35,633 bases of DNA from positions 1 through 35,633 of the forward strand of contig JANYJP010000015.1 in NCBI GenBank assembly GCA_025358455.1. The letters are read 5' to 3'. Below the pieces are notes generated by a model. The model saw only the letters and a program-made list of their open reading frames with translations, was not told the DNA's origin and made no database searches. Source of the DNA: Bacteroidales bacterium. Its GTDB lineage: Bacteria > Bacteroidota > Bacteroidia > Bacteroidales > VadinHA17. A program made the position numbers and the translations under genes. Shown here one piece after another: positions 22,126-31,800 of the stretch; positions within the stretch are counted from its first letter, which is position 1; every line of letters starts with the position of its first letter.

Positions 22126-24369
22126 ATGCTTTCACTTGATATGCGAACAATAATATTCAGTTTTGTTCTGATTAATATTGTCAGCACCCTGATTGTTCTT
22201 TTATTATGGATAAATTATCGCAAGAGGTATAAAGGGTTAGGTTACTGGATCTGTGCTTTCTCGTTCCAGATGGTTGCTTATATTCTTATAATTCTGCGAG
22301 GTGTTCTCCCTCTGTGGGTATCAATTGACCTGGCTAATGCCATCTCGGTTCTTGGGATACTGCTGGGGTATATGGGACTGCAGGCCTATACAGGGATAAA
22401 GATTTCTCAAATCCCCAATTTCATTTTACTGATTATTTTCGTCTGCGCTCACACGTGGTTTAATTATCTGAAATCTGATCTTACGATGCGGTATCTTATT
22501 ATTTCCATCGCATCTTTGATTTTCTTTGTTCAATGTGCCTGGCTTATGCTGGTGAGGGCTCCACAGAACATTAAGCATCTGACAAAAATAACCGGGCTGG
22601 TCTTCATAGCTTTCTCTGTTGTTTGCATTGTTAATATTGCGGAGTTTTTTGTAAGTAAAAATAAGCCTGTCGACTATTTCCAGTCCGATACTTTCGAAGC
22701 GATTATCATGATTGGTTACCAGATGCTGATTATTATTTTAACTTTCAGCATCACCCTGATGTTTAGCAAACACTTTCTGGAAGACATCAGGAATGAAGAA
22801 GAAAAATACCTGAAAGCAGGTATTAATGACATAACAGAACGAAAAAAGTACCAGGTTCTTATTCAGCATGAACACAACCTTTTACGGACACTGATCGATA
22901 ATTTACCTGATCCTGTCACTATAAAAGACTTTGAGGGTCATTATCTTTTGAATAATTATGCTCACCTGCAGGTAATAGGAGCTGAGAGCCAGGAAGAGGT
23001 GCTCGGGAAGACAGCATTTGACTTTTTTCCTGAAAAAGATGCAATGGTGTACAATGAGGATGACAAAAATGTCATGAGGTCAGGCAAAATGATCCTCGAT
23101 AAAATTGAAAGGGCAGAACATTCTGAAACAGGTTTTCCTTACTGGCATCTTACAAGTAAAATACCGATTCGCGATAGTACCGGAAATTCAACACAGATAC
23201 TTACCATTAGTCATGATATAACTGATAGGAAAAGGGCAGAAGACGCCTTGAAAGAAAGTGCTGAATTAAACCGATCGCTTTTAAGGACTATCCCCTTTGG
23301 GATGGATATAGTCGATGAGGAAGGCATAATTTTATTCCAGAATGAGAATTTCAGGAATAAATTTGGATCTGATGCTACCGGGAAAAAATGCTGGGAAATA
23401 TACAGAGATGACAAGAAACAATGTAAGGATTGCCCTTTGTTTAAAGGAATTGAAATAGGTTCTACAGAGATTTATGAATCTCATGACTTACTTAATGGAA
23501 AGATATTTGACATATACCATACAGGAATGATGTTCCATGGTAAGAAAGCCATGCTTGAAATATTCCATGATATCACAGAGCGTAAGCTTACAGAAATTGA
23601 ACTTATTAAATCAAAGGAGAAGGCTGAAGAAAGCGACAGGTTGAAAACTGCTTTCCTGCATAATATTTCGCATGAGATAAGAACACCTATGAACGCGATA
23701 GTAGGTTTTTCAAACCTGTTAAATGATCCTGAACTTTCCCTTTCAGATCATCACACTTTCACCGAGATAATCATCCAGGGGAGCAACCATTTGCTGTCTA
23801 TAGTTAATGATATAATAGAAATAGCGAATGTGGAGTCTGGCATTTTAAGACTCAACCTTAATAAAATTAACCTGAATGATCTGTTCAATAACCTTCATAC
23901 GCAGTTCGGGCCAAAAGCTGCAGTATTCGGTATTGAATTCATTTTTGAAAATACTGACTCAAACAACATAACAGATTTAAGAACAGACAGGACCAAACTG
24001 ATTCAGATCCTTTCAAACCTGTTAAGTAATGCATTCAAGTTTACGTCAGTTGGAAAGATAAGCTTTGGCTATAACCTGAAAGATAATTATATCGAGTTTC
24101 AGGTTTCGGATACCGGAATAGGAATTCCTGCAGACCATCATTCAAAAATTTTCGACCGGTTTTATCAGGTCGATAACACTGTAACCCGGCTGCATGAAGG
24201 AACCGGATTGGGCCTTTCAATTTCAAAAGCTTATGTAGAATTACTTGGGGGTACAATGTGGCTGAGTTCTGAGCCCGGTAAAGGGTCGGTTTTTTATTTT
24301 ACTCTTCCATATGAAAATATAGAAACCAGGCTGAAACATGATCTGAATCATAAGACTCAGAATATTTAA
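22126..24369 (+). CDS. Membrane PAS histidine kinase
   Basis: This 747-residue kinase has about seven membrane segments in residues 5-215. Two PAS domains follow: about 250-372 (ending 'ISHDITDRKRAEDAL') and about 382-488. The second contains C422, C433 and C436 in 'KKCWEIYRDDKKQCKDCPLF', which could bind metal or a redox group. HisKA has His516 in 'HNISHEIRTPMNAI'; HATPase (about 620-735) has 'DTGIGIP' and 'GTGLGLS'. It has no receiver domain, and no response regulator is adjacent. Just after the membrane part, 'EEEKYLKAGINDITERKKYQ' looks like the two ends of a PAS domain joined together, suggesting a lost third PAS. Start chosen from the ideal Shine-Dalgarno. Confidence 0.93.
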   Translation: MLSLDMRTIIFSFVLINIVSTLIVLLLWINYRKRYKGLGYWICAFSFQMVAYILIILRGVLPLWVSIDLANAISVLGILLGYMGLQAYTGIKISQIPNFILLIIFVCAHTWFNYLKSDLTMRYLIISIASLIFFVQCAWLMLVRAPQNIKHLTKITGLVFIAFSVVCIVNIAEFFVSKNKPVDYFQSDTFEAIIMIGYQMLIIILTFSITLMFSKHFLEDIRNEEEKYLKAGINDITERKKYQVLIQHEHNLLRTLIDNLPDPVTIKDFEGHYLLNNYAHLQVIGAESQEEVLGKTAFDFFPEKDAMVYNEDDKNVMRSGKMILDKIERAEHSETGFPYWHLTSKIPIRDSTGNSTQILTISHDITDRKRAEDALKESAELNRSLLRTIPFGMDIVDEEGIILFQNENFRNKFGSDATGKKCWEIYRDDKKQCKDCPLFKGIEIGSTEIYESHDLLNGKIFDIYHTGMMFHGKKAMLEIFHDITERKLTEIELIKSKEKAEESDRLKTAFLHNISHEIRTPMNAIVGFSNLLNDPELSLSDHHTFTEIIIQGSNHLLSIVNDIIEIANVESGILRLNLNKINLNDLFNNLHTQFGPKAAVFGIEFIFENTDSNNITDLRTDRTKLIQILSNLLSNAFKFTSVGKISFGYNLKDNYIEFQVSDTGIGIPADHHSKIFDRFYQVDNTVTRLHEGTGLGLSISKAYVELLGGTMWLSSEPGKGSVFYFTLPYENIETRLKHDLNHKTQNI

Positions 24370-24448
24370 GCTTATTAAGCCATTAATAATAAACAAAGCT
24401 GAAGATCATGAAATAAATTCAGCCATTAACGGATTGGAAATCGAACAG

Positions 24449-24505
24449 CATCTTAATCCCATCTTAATCTATTCTAAAGTAGATTGTAATACTTTTGTTT
24501 ACAAT
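24449..24505 (+). promoter_or_regulatory. Promoter of the OmpA-family gene with direct and inverted repeats
   Basis: CATCTTAATC occurs twice (24449-24458 and 24460-24469), an 11-bp period typical of sites for OmpR/PhoB-type regulators. About 20 bases downstream TACTTTTG (24490-24497) matches the -7 consensus TAnnTTTG, and no TTTG sits at -33. The -7 element is enclosed by an inverted repeat ATTGTAA-N9-TTACAAT (24483-24505). The direct repeats could replace the -33 contact through an activator, and the inverted repeat could be a repressor site. Confidence 0.5.
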
Positions 24506-24522
24506 TATTAAAATATAACCAA

Positions 24523-25446
24523 ATGAAAAGAATCTATTATGCAATAATTCCTATGGCGCTGGTAATCATGTTGAATTCCTGTGCCACAGTTTACAAATGT
24601 GGGGAAGCAAAACCTGCAAAGCAACCGATAACATGGGGAAAAAGGCTGAAAACAGTTGTAAGTGAAAGAGATAAACTATGTAAGGATCTAGCATTAAAAC
24701 AGAATGAAAATGCAGGACTCAGGAATGATCTGGTTAATCAGAAAAACAATAACAAAGACCTTACTGATCAATATAATAACCTCACAAACCTTTATAAAAC
24801 CTTGCAGGATAAGCATAACAGTCTGATAAATGAAAACTTGTCACAAACCGACAAGTTAAGTAAAGCTCTCTCTGAAAAATCAGAAGAACTTGATGCTAAG
24901 GAAAAGCTCCTTTCTGACAGACTGAAAAAGCTCGATGAAATGAAACATGTTATAGCAAGACAGGATTCAATTACCAACAGGCTAAACACTATTTTAAGGA
25001 ATGCTTTGCTTGGATTTAATTCAGACGAGTTATCAGTGGAAATTAAAAATGGTAAAGTATATGTTTCTATGTCAGATAAACTTTTATTCCAATCAGGAAG
25101 TTCCGCTGTGGAAACAAAGGGAAAAGAAGCTTTAAAAGTGCTGGCTGATGTTCTTGATAAAAATACTGATATAGATATTCTGGTGGAAGGGCATACCGAT
25201 AATGTACCTATCAGGACATCAGTTTATAAAGATAACTGGGACTTAAGTGTTGCACGGGCTACATCAATAGTCAGGATACTCACGGCTGACTATAAAATTA
25301 CACCAACCCGTCTGACGGCATCAGGTAAAGGTGAATTCTTCCCGAAAGCTGATAATGAAACATCTGAAGGAAGAGCTAGAAATCGCAGAACAGAAATAAT
25401 CCTTTCTCCAAAACTTGATGAATTAATGAAGTTGCTCAATGTCTGA
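24523..25446 (+). CDS. OmpA-family lipoprotein with coiled-coil stalk
   Basis: This 307-residue protein has a lipoprotein signal ending LNSC (Cys20). A long coiled coil (about 45-160), rich in K, N, L and D, is followed by an OmpA C-terminal domain (about 180-300) with 'LLFQSGSSAVETKG', 'ILVEGHTDNVPI', 'NWDLSVARATSIVRIL' and 'GRARNRRTEIILSP'. The OmpA-like domain binds peptidoglycan, so the protein should tether an outer- or inner-membrane lipid anchor to the cell wall across a helical spacer. It follows the PAS kinase by 153 bases but has its own promoter. It stands alone, with the TetR/efflux operon next. Confidence 0.92.
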   Translation: MKRIYYAIIPMALVIMLNSCATVYKCGEAKPAKQPITWGKRLKTVVSERDKLCKDLALKQNENAGLRNDLVNQKNNNKDLTDQYNNLTNLYKTLQDKHNSLINENLSQTDKLSKALSEKSEELDAKEKLLSDRLKKLDEMKHVIARQDSITNRLNTILRNALLGFNSDELSVEIKNGKVYVSMSDKLLFQSGSSAVETKGKEALKVLADVLDKNTDIDILVEGHTDNVPIRTSVYKDNWDLSVARATSIVRILTADYKITPTRLTASGKGEFFPKADNETSEGRARNRRTEIILSPKLDELMKLLNV

Positions 25447-25545
25447 CATAATTTTAAATCAGGAACCATAGTCAGCCTATCAGCCCCTTCGTCCATAATT
25501 CTTTATGTCTTTAAATTGTTACATTTTTGTTAAATTATGAAGAAA

Positions 25546-25581
25546 CTTTGGAAACATTTAATATGAAATTTGTTTCCGAAG
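25546..25581 (+). promoter_or_regulatory. Putative TetR operator palindrome
   Basis: CTTTGGAAAC (25546-25555) and GTTTCCGAAG (25572-25581) form an inverted repeat matching 9 of 10 positions, separated by 16 AT-rich bases. It ends 23 bases before the chosen tetR-like start at 25605 and lies inside the frame only if a longer start (25527) is used. Position and symmetry fit an autoregulatory operator for the efflux operon. Confidence 0.6.
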
Positions 25582-25604
25582 TTTTTTCACATTACTTTTG
25601 TTTT

Positions 25605-26249
25605 ATGAATGAAGATTTGAGGAACATTCTTCTGAAAGTTCGTGAGTTGTACACAAAATATGGTATCAAAAGTATAACCATGGATGATGTTGCAAGGGAA
25701 CTTTCCATTTCCAAAAAGACACTTTATCAGCATGTTACTGACAAGGATGATCTTGTGGGCAAATTTATAGATAGTGAAATAGAATTGCGAAGAGAGGAAA
25801 TTTGCAATTGTTTCAAGGCCGGATTTAATGCAATTGAAGAGTTATTTGAGATATCCCGATACATGAATAAATTGATGAGGGAACAAAATCCTGCAACTGA
25901 GTACGATCTTAAAAAATACTATCCCCAACACTATCAAACGATTGCTAAGGCCCGGTGGGAAGGAATATACAACTATATTCTGGCAAACCTTAAAAAAGGT
26001 AAAAAAGAGGGGTTATATCGTGTTGATATGAACGAAGAAATTATAGCAAAATTATATGTATCAAGGTCGGAAAGCATGCATGTCAGTGGCCTCTACTCTG
26101 ATGAAGAGTTCAATTCAAACAAAATATTTATTGAACTTGTTACCTATCATGTTCGTGGTATTGCAACCGAAAAAGGAATTATTGTATTAGAAAGAAAAAT
26201 AGAAGCATTTGAAACTAAAACATTAAAAAATAAAAAGTATGAATTTTGA
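25605..26249 (+). CDS. TetR/AcrR-family repressor of the efflux operon
   Basis: From ATG 25605 the product has 214 residues. The N-terminal helix-turn-helix is clear: 'LYTKYGIKSITMDDVARELS' followed by ISKKTLYQHVTDKDDLV, the standard TetR DNA-binding fold. The remainder is the ligand-binding and dimerisation domain, which varies with the effector. An in-frame ATG at 25527 would add 26 residues unlike the family and run through the operator-like palindrome, so 25605 is preferred. The gene is first in an operon with TolC, membrane fusion and RND genes; its stop overlaps the TolC start by 11 bases, which ties their translation. It probably represses the operon until an efflux substrate binds. 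Confidence 0.88.
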   Translation: MNEDLRNILLKVRELYTKYGIKSITMDDVARELSISKKTLYQHVTDKDDLVGKFIDSEIELRREEICNCFKAGFNAIEELFEISRYMNKLMREQNPATEYDLKKYYPQHYQTIAKARWEGIYNYILANLKKGKKEGLYRVDMNEEIIAKLYVSRSESMHVSGLYSDEEFNSNKIFIELVTYHVRGIATEKGIIVLERKIEAFETKTLKNKKYEF

Positions 26250-27612
26250 ACGAAAATATTTTTTATCCTTTATTCTTCTGGGATTATTTATCAATATTTA
26301 CGGCCAGGATAATAAAGCAATTCTTAAACTTTCCATCCCTGATGCCCAGGCATATGCTTTGCAGTATAATCGTACCGTTCAGTCGGCAAGAATAGATGTT
26401 AAGAGTATGGATAAACTGATCTGGCAAACAGTTGCAACCGGACTTCCACAGCTCAGTTTTGCGGCGAATTATCAGCATCAGTTTGTGATTCCGCAATTAA
26501 GTTTCGGCCCGGTTCTGGATATAAATTCTTTACCGGATGGAGTTCTGAATAAGAGTGATCTTGTGAATGCATATATGAATTCTCCTCCGATTTCACTGGG
26601 CGTCAGAAACAATACCACATTTGATTTCACAGTATCTCAGCTGATATTCAGTGGTGAGTATATTGTAGGGCTGCAGGCATCAAGAGTAGTAAAAGAAGTG
26701 ACTGAGAAAGCGCTTGTTAAGACAGAGGACCAGACAAAGGAATCAGTTGCAACAACATATTATCTTGTTCTGGTTCTTGGAGAAAATGCCAGATTATTGA
26801 GAGAAGGGTTGAAATCTACCGAACAGACGTATAATGATCTGGTTAAAATGAACCAGGAAGGATTTAATGAGGACACCGACGTTGACCAGATGAAGATCAG
26901 CAGATCGAACATACAGATTCTTATAACATCAGTTGAAGCACAGAAAGAAATTTCGATGAAACTCCTGAAATTCCAGCTTGGCGTAAGTTTCGATCAGATT
27001 GTTCTGCTTACTGATAGTCTTCCCGGGATTATTAATCAGGGAAATATACAATACCTGGCTTCTCCGGAGTACAATGTAAAAAACAGCATTGATTACATGA
27101 TGATCAATGATCAGGAAAAAATTTCAACACTGATGCTTAAGCGTCAGCAGTCAAAATACTTACCTACGATTTCAGGTTTTTACCGTCATCAGGAACAAAC
27201 CAATAAGCCTGCATTCAATTTTGCCGTAAAAGATATTGCCGGAGTTACATTAAGCCTCCCGATTTTAACCAGTGGTCTGCGAAATGCTACTATAGGTCAG
27301 GCAAAATTTGATCTTTACAAATCACGGCTTAATAAAGAAATTGTTGAGCAGGGTTTGATAATGGAGTTTGAATCAGCAAAAAGCAATTACCAGACTGCTT
27401 ACAGTAATTTCACAACAAATAAGGAGAGTATGGACCTGAGTAAAAAGGTTTACGATAAAACTGTCATTAAATATAAGGAAGGGGTATCGACAAGTTTTGA
27501 GCTTACACAAAACCAGGCTCAGTATTTAACAACTGAAGGAAACTATTTCACATCTATCCTCTCTCTGTTAAATGCAAAAGCAAAGCTCGACAGATTATTA
27601 GGAAGTCATTAA
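26239..27612 (+). CDS. TolC-family outer-membrane efflux protein
   Basis: This 457-residue protein has a signal peptide ending NIYGQ (about residue 22). The mature part has the duplicated TolC layout: long helices and short beta strands with 'IPDAQAYALQYNRTVQSARI' near the start and, in the second half, 'KEGVSTSFELTQNQAQYLTT', a typical OEP-family signature. Trimers form the outer-membrane channel of tripartite pumps. The start overlaps the end of the TetR gene, and a 44-base gap leads to the membrane fusion protein gene. Specificity is not readable. Confidence 0.92.
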   Translation: MNFERKYFLSFILLGLFINIYGQDNKAILKLSIPDAQAYALQYNRTVQSARIDVKSMDKLIWQTVATGLPQLSFAANYQHQFVIPQLSFGPVLDINSLPDGVLNKSDLVNAYMNSPPISLGVRNNTTFDFTVSQLIFSGEYIVGLQASRVVKEVTEKALVKTEDQTKESVATTYYLVLVLGENARLLREGLKSTEQTYNDLVKMNQEGFNEDTDVDQMKISRSNIQILITSVEAQKEISMKLLKFQLGVSFDQIVLLTDSLPGIINQGNIQYLASPEYNVKNSIDYMMINDQEKISTLMLKRQQSKYLPTISGFYRHQEQTNKPAFNFAVKDIAGVTLSLPILTSGLRNATIGQAKFDLYKSRLNKEIVEQGLIMEFESAKSNYQTAYSNFTTNKESMDLSKKVYDKTVIKYKEGVSTSFELTQNQAQYLTTEGNYFTSILSLLNAKAKLDRLLGSH

Positions 27613-27656
27613 TAGTTAACATATTACCAGAATAGATAATCGGAAAAATAAAACAA

Positions 27657-28796
27657 ATGAGATCAGATATGAAAACCATCAAATTAAGTATAACCGTTTT
27701 AGCAGTTTTGTTTATAATGTTTTCGTGCACTACCGATAAAAAGGCGCAACTTACAAAATTGAAGCAACAGCAGACTGTTATAGCTGATAAAATCAAAAGC
27801 CTTGAGGATGAACTCAGTAGTGTTCCAAAGGATACAGTTGATACCGGCAAATTTAAGTTTGTTGGCGTTACAGCTGTTAAATCCAATCCATTCGACCATT
27901 TTATAAGAGTACAGGGGAAACTGGATGGAGACCAGAATGCCGCAGTTTTTGCAGAAGCACCAGGTACTATTTCTGCCAAGTATGCTGATGTAGGTCAGAA
28001 AGTTGCCAAGGGGCAGGTATTGGCCCAGATCGACGACCAGCAATATCGCAATCAGATGGAGAGCCTGGAAACCCAGTATAAGTTTGCATCGGATATGTAT
28101 GATAAACAGAAGCGTCTCTGGGATCAGAAAATCGGAAGCGAGGTTCAATACCTTCAATCGAAAACAACAAAAGAATCACTCGATCGTCAGATTTCATCAT
28201 TGAAGCAACAGGTTGGCAAGTTCAGGATAAAGTCACCGATTGCAGGCACTGTTGAGGAATGCAATATAAAGGTTGGTGGTGTGGTTTCTCCTGATCCCCG
28301 TCTTGTCGCTTACAGGGTTGTGGCATTTAAGAATCTTAAGGCAAGCGCCGAAGTATCTGAGGCATATTCGTCACGAGTTCAGACAGGTGATAAACTCGTT
28401 GTACAGTTTCCTGATATTAAAAAGCAAATTGAAGGTAAGGTTGATTTTGTAAGTAAATATATCAATCCGATTAACCGCACTTTTATCATCGAATCGAAAA
28501 TACCTGATGGCATACTGGATATGAAAGCTAACATGATTGCTATAATCCAGATAAACGATTACCATAACGACAATGCCATCCTGGTTCCTATGAATGTTAT
28601 TCAGACCGATATCTCAGGAAGCTATGTTTATGTTGTTCGACCAAAAGATAAATACAATACAGCAATCAAGCAACCAATAGAAATTGGAAGCAACTATAAC
28701 GGTGTTGCAGAGATTACAAAGGGCTTGTCGATAGGCGACAAAATTATCTCAACCGGATTTCAGGAACTGATAGACGGTGAATACATTAGGTTTTAA
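27657..28796 (+). CDS. RND efflux membrane fusion protein (HlyD/AcrA family lipoprotein)
   Basis: This 379-residue protein starts at ATG 27657; ATG 27669 is an alternative that gives a more typical signal. The lipoprotein signal ends MFSC. A short coiled coil is followed by the biotinyl-lipoyl-like strand 'KYADVGQKVAKGQVLAQIDD', a helical hairpin (about 135-185), the second lipoyl half 'RIKSPIAGTVEECNIKVGGV', a beta-barrel and a membrane-proximal domain. It joins the inner-membrane RND pump to the TolC-like channel. It lies 44 bases after the TolC gene and 46 bases before the RND permease, all in one operon. Confidence 0.93.
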   Translation: MRSDMKTIKLSITVLAVLFIMFSCTTDKKAQLTKLKQQQTVIADKIKSLEDELSSVPKDTVDTGKFKFVGVTAVKSNPFDHFIRVQGKLDGDQNAAVFAEAPGTISAKYADVGQKVAKGQVLAQIDDQQYRNQMESLETQYKFASDMYDKQKRLWDQKIGSEVQYLQSKTTKESLDRQISSLKQQVGKFRIKSPIAGTVEECNIKVGGVVSPDPRLVAYRVVAFKNLKASAEVSEAYSSRVQTGDKLVVQFPDIKKQIEGKVDFVSKYINPINRTFIIESKIPDGILDMKANMIAIIQINDYHNDNAILVPMNVIQTDISGSYVYVVRPKDKYNTAIKQPIEIGSNYNGVAEITKGLSIGDKIISTGFQELIDGEYIRF

Positions 28797-28842
28797 ATAC
28801 TTACCTGATATTGATATTATCAGAGTATAAAAATATTTTTTC

Positions 28843-31800
28843 ATGGAAAAAAAGAATAAAGAATTTTTTGCAACCAGTTGGGCAATTGATAATAAGATCA
28901 GTGTTTATGTGCTGGTATTTATAATAGCAGTATTTGGTCTTATTAACTATTACACAATCCCGAAAGAACAGATTCCTGAGATTGTAATCCCGATGATAAA
29001 TGTCAACACAATTTATCCTGGTACTTCTCCTTCGGATATGGAGAATCTGGTAACACGGCCACTTGAGAAAAATCTTAAATCGATAAGTGGTGTAAAGAAG
29101 ATCACATCGCGCTCTGTTCAGGACTTTTCAGCAATAATAGTTGAGTTTAATACCGGAATCGAGATTAAGGATGCTAAGCAGAAAGTAAAAGATGCCGTTG
29201 ACAAAACTAAAAAAGATCTGCCAACTGATCCCTCTTTTATTGAACCGTCTGTAATGGAAATAGATCTTTCAGAGATCCCGATTCAATATATTAATCTATC
29301 AGGTGATATTCCTCTGGATCGGCTGAAAAAGTACGCTGATGAAATGCAGGACAGGATTGAATCTCTGAAAGAGATCACAAGGGTTGAAATCGGCGGAGCT
29401 CTTGACCGTGAGATCCAGATAGACATTGATATGTATAAAATGAAGGCCGCCAGCCTTACATTCAGGGACGTGGAACAGGCTGTAAGTCAGAATAATATGA
29501 CAGTTTCCGGAGGTAATATTGATCTTCAGGGAATGAGCAGGTCGCTAAGGGTTGTTGGTGAAGTAACTAGTATTGATCAGCTCGCTAATATTGTTATCAC
29601 TACAGGAAGCGGAGCACAGATAAAACTTAAAGATATTGCAGCCGTCCGTGACGGATTCAGCCAACCTGAGAATTTCGCAAGATATAATGGTAAAAACGTT
29701 GTTACTCTCAACGTCATAAAGAAGAGCGGGCAGAACCTCCTCGATGCATCGGATAAGATCAAAGCAATTATTGTTGACATGCAGAAGACAAAACTGCCAT
29801 CAAATCTTATCGTACAGGTAACCGGCGACCAATCGCGATACACGCGGAATACCGTAGAGGAATTAAATAATACTATTATAATTGGATTTATTCTTGTTAC
29901 AATAGTACTGATGTTTTTCATGGGACTGGTAAATGCGATTTTTGTAGGGTTTTCGGTTCCATTGTCTATGGCCATCGCTTTTATATTTCTCCCGTGGATT
30001 GGTTTTACCATGAACATGCTTGTTATGTTCGCTTTCATTTTTGCACTCGGGATTGTTGTGGATGATGCTATTGTTGTGATAGAAAATACGCACCGTATCC
30101 ATAAAAAGACAAAAATGGATATCGGCCCATCGGCCAAATTTGCAGCAGGAGAGGTATTCCTTCCGATACTTTCGGGAACACTTACAACCCTTGCGCCATT
30201 CTTTCCTCTGGCATTTTGGCCAGGAGTGGTAGGCGAATTCATGGTTTTTATACCGGTAACTCTTATCATTACTCTGTTTGCTTCGTTAATTGTTGCTTAT
30301 ATCTTTAATCCGGTTTTTGCTGTCGACTTTATGAAGCACGATGACGAAGATCGCCCTGTTGCCTTGCCAAAACTTTTTAAGATCTCTGCCGGTGTCGCTG
30401 CTGCATCTATTCCATTTTATTTATTAAAACATCCGGGATTTGGTAATTTCATTATGTTCCTGGCAATTTCCTTTTTGTTTCATAATTTATTCGGATACAA
30501 GGTTCTTCGAAGATTTCAATCACATGTTCTTCCGGCACTCATGAGGCGTTATAAAGCTACCCTTGTTTGGGTATTAAAAGGGAAGCGTCCTGTTTATATA
30601 CTCTGGTCCATGATAGGGTTGTTTGTATTTACGATGATCTTGAACAATATCGTAAAACCAAAAGTTGTGTTTTTCCCTGATAATGAGCCAAATACAATTA
30701 ACGCATTTATTAAACTTCCGGTTGGTACTCAGATAGATATAACTGATTCTGTTGCCCGTATGGCTGAGCACCGTATTATGGGTGTTCTGGGTGAAAAAAA
30801 TCCTATTGTGGAATCGGTGGTTACCAATGTTGCATTTCTTGCATCAGATAACAATTTTGATAATTCCAGCAAATCATCGAACCTTGCTAAGATAGCCGTT
30901 AACTTTGTTGAGTTTAAGTACCGGAAAGGACAAAGTACCGGAGCTTACATGAATGATATGCGTGAGGCATTAAAGGATATTGCCGGGGCTGAAATTGTCG
31001 TTGATAAAACAAAAATGGGTCCTCCAACAGGAAAGCCTGTCAATATTGAGATTTCGGGTCAGGATTTAATGCAGCTTGCCACAACAGCAGATCGTTTTAA
31101 AAGATACCTTGATTCTTTGGAAATAGGAGGGATTGAGGAATTAAAATCTGACTTTGCCACATCAAAACCGGAGATTATGATTACTCTTGACCGCGAACGG
31201 GCCAATATTGAAGGTATCAGCGCCGCAGCTGTTGGGGATGCTATCCGTACTGGTAAGCTGGGAAAAGAAATATCCAAGTTCAGGGAAGGAGAAGAACAGT
31301 ACAAGATAATGCTCCGCTTTGATGAAAATCAGCGTAAAGATATTGAGCAGCTTCTCAATCTGACTATTACTTACCGTGATATGGTGTCAGGCCTTTTACG
31401 TCAGATACCACTCTCAGTAGTTGCACATCTGGATTATGTAAATAGTTATGGACAGATAAACAGACTGAACCTGAAGAGGGTGATCACTGTCTCCTCAAAC
31501 GTTCTTGACGGGTTTAATGCCAACCTGATCAACGCGCAGCTCCGAAAAGCAGTTCCCCAGTTTACAAAACCATCGGATATTGACATTCGTCTTACAGGAG
31601 AGCAGGAGGATCAAAAAGATTCAATGGTATTTCTGTCGAAAGCTATGGTACTTTGCTTATTCCTGATAATGTTTATTCTAATTACTCAGTTCAATTCAAT
31701 GTCTAAAGCCCTGATTATTATATCAGAGGTTGCCTTCAGTTTAATAGGTGTGTTGCTTGGTTATATGATATTTGGTATGACCATCTCGATCATCATGACA

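Noticed and set aside
29577-30269. A 230-codon minus-strand frame
   Set aside because: It lies wholly inside the RND permease gene, whose translation is strongly conserved; this is an antisense shadow.
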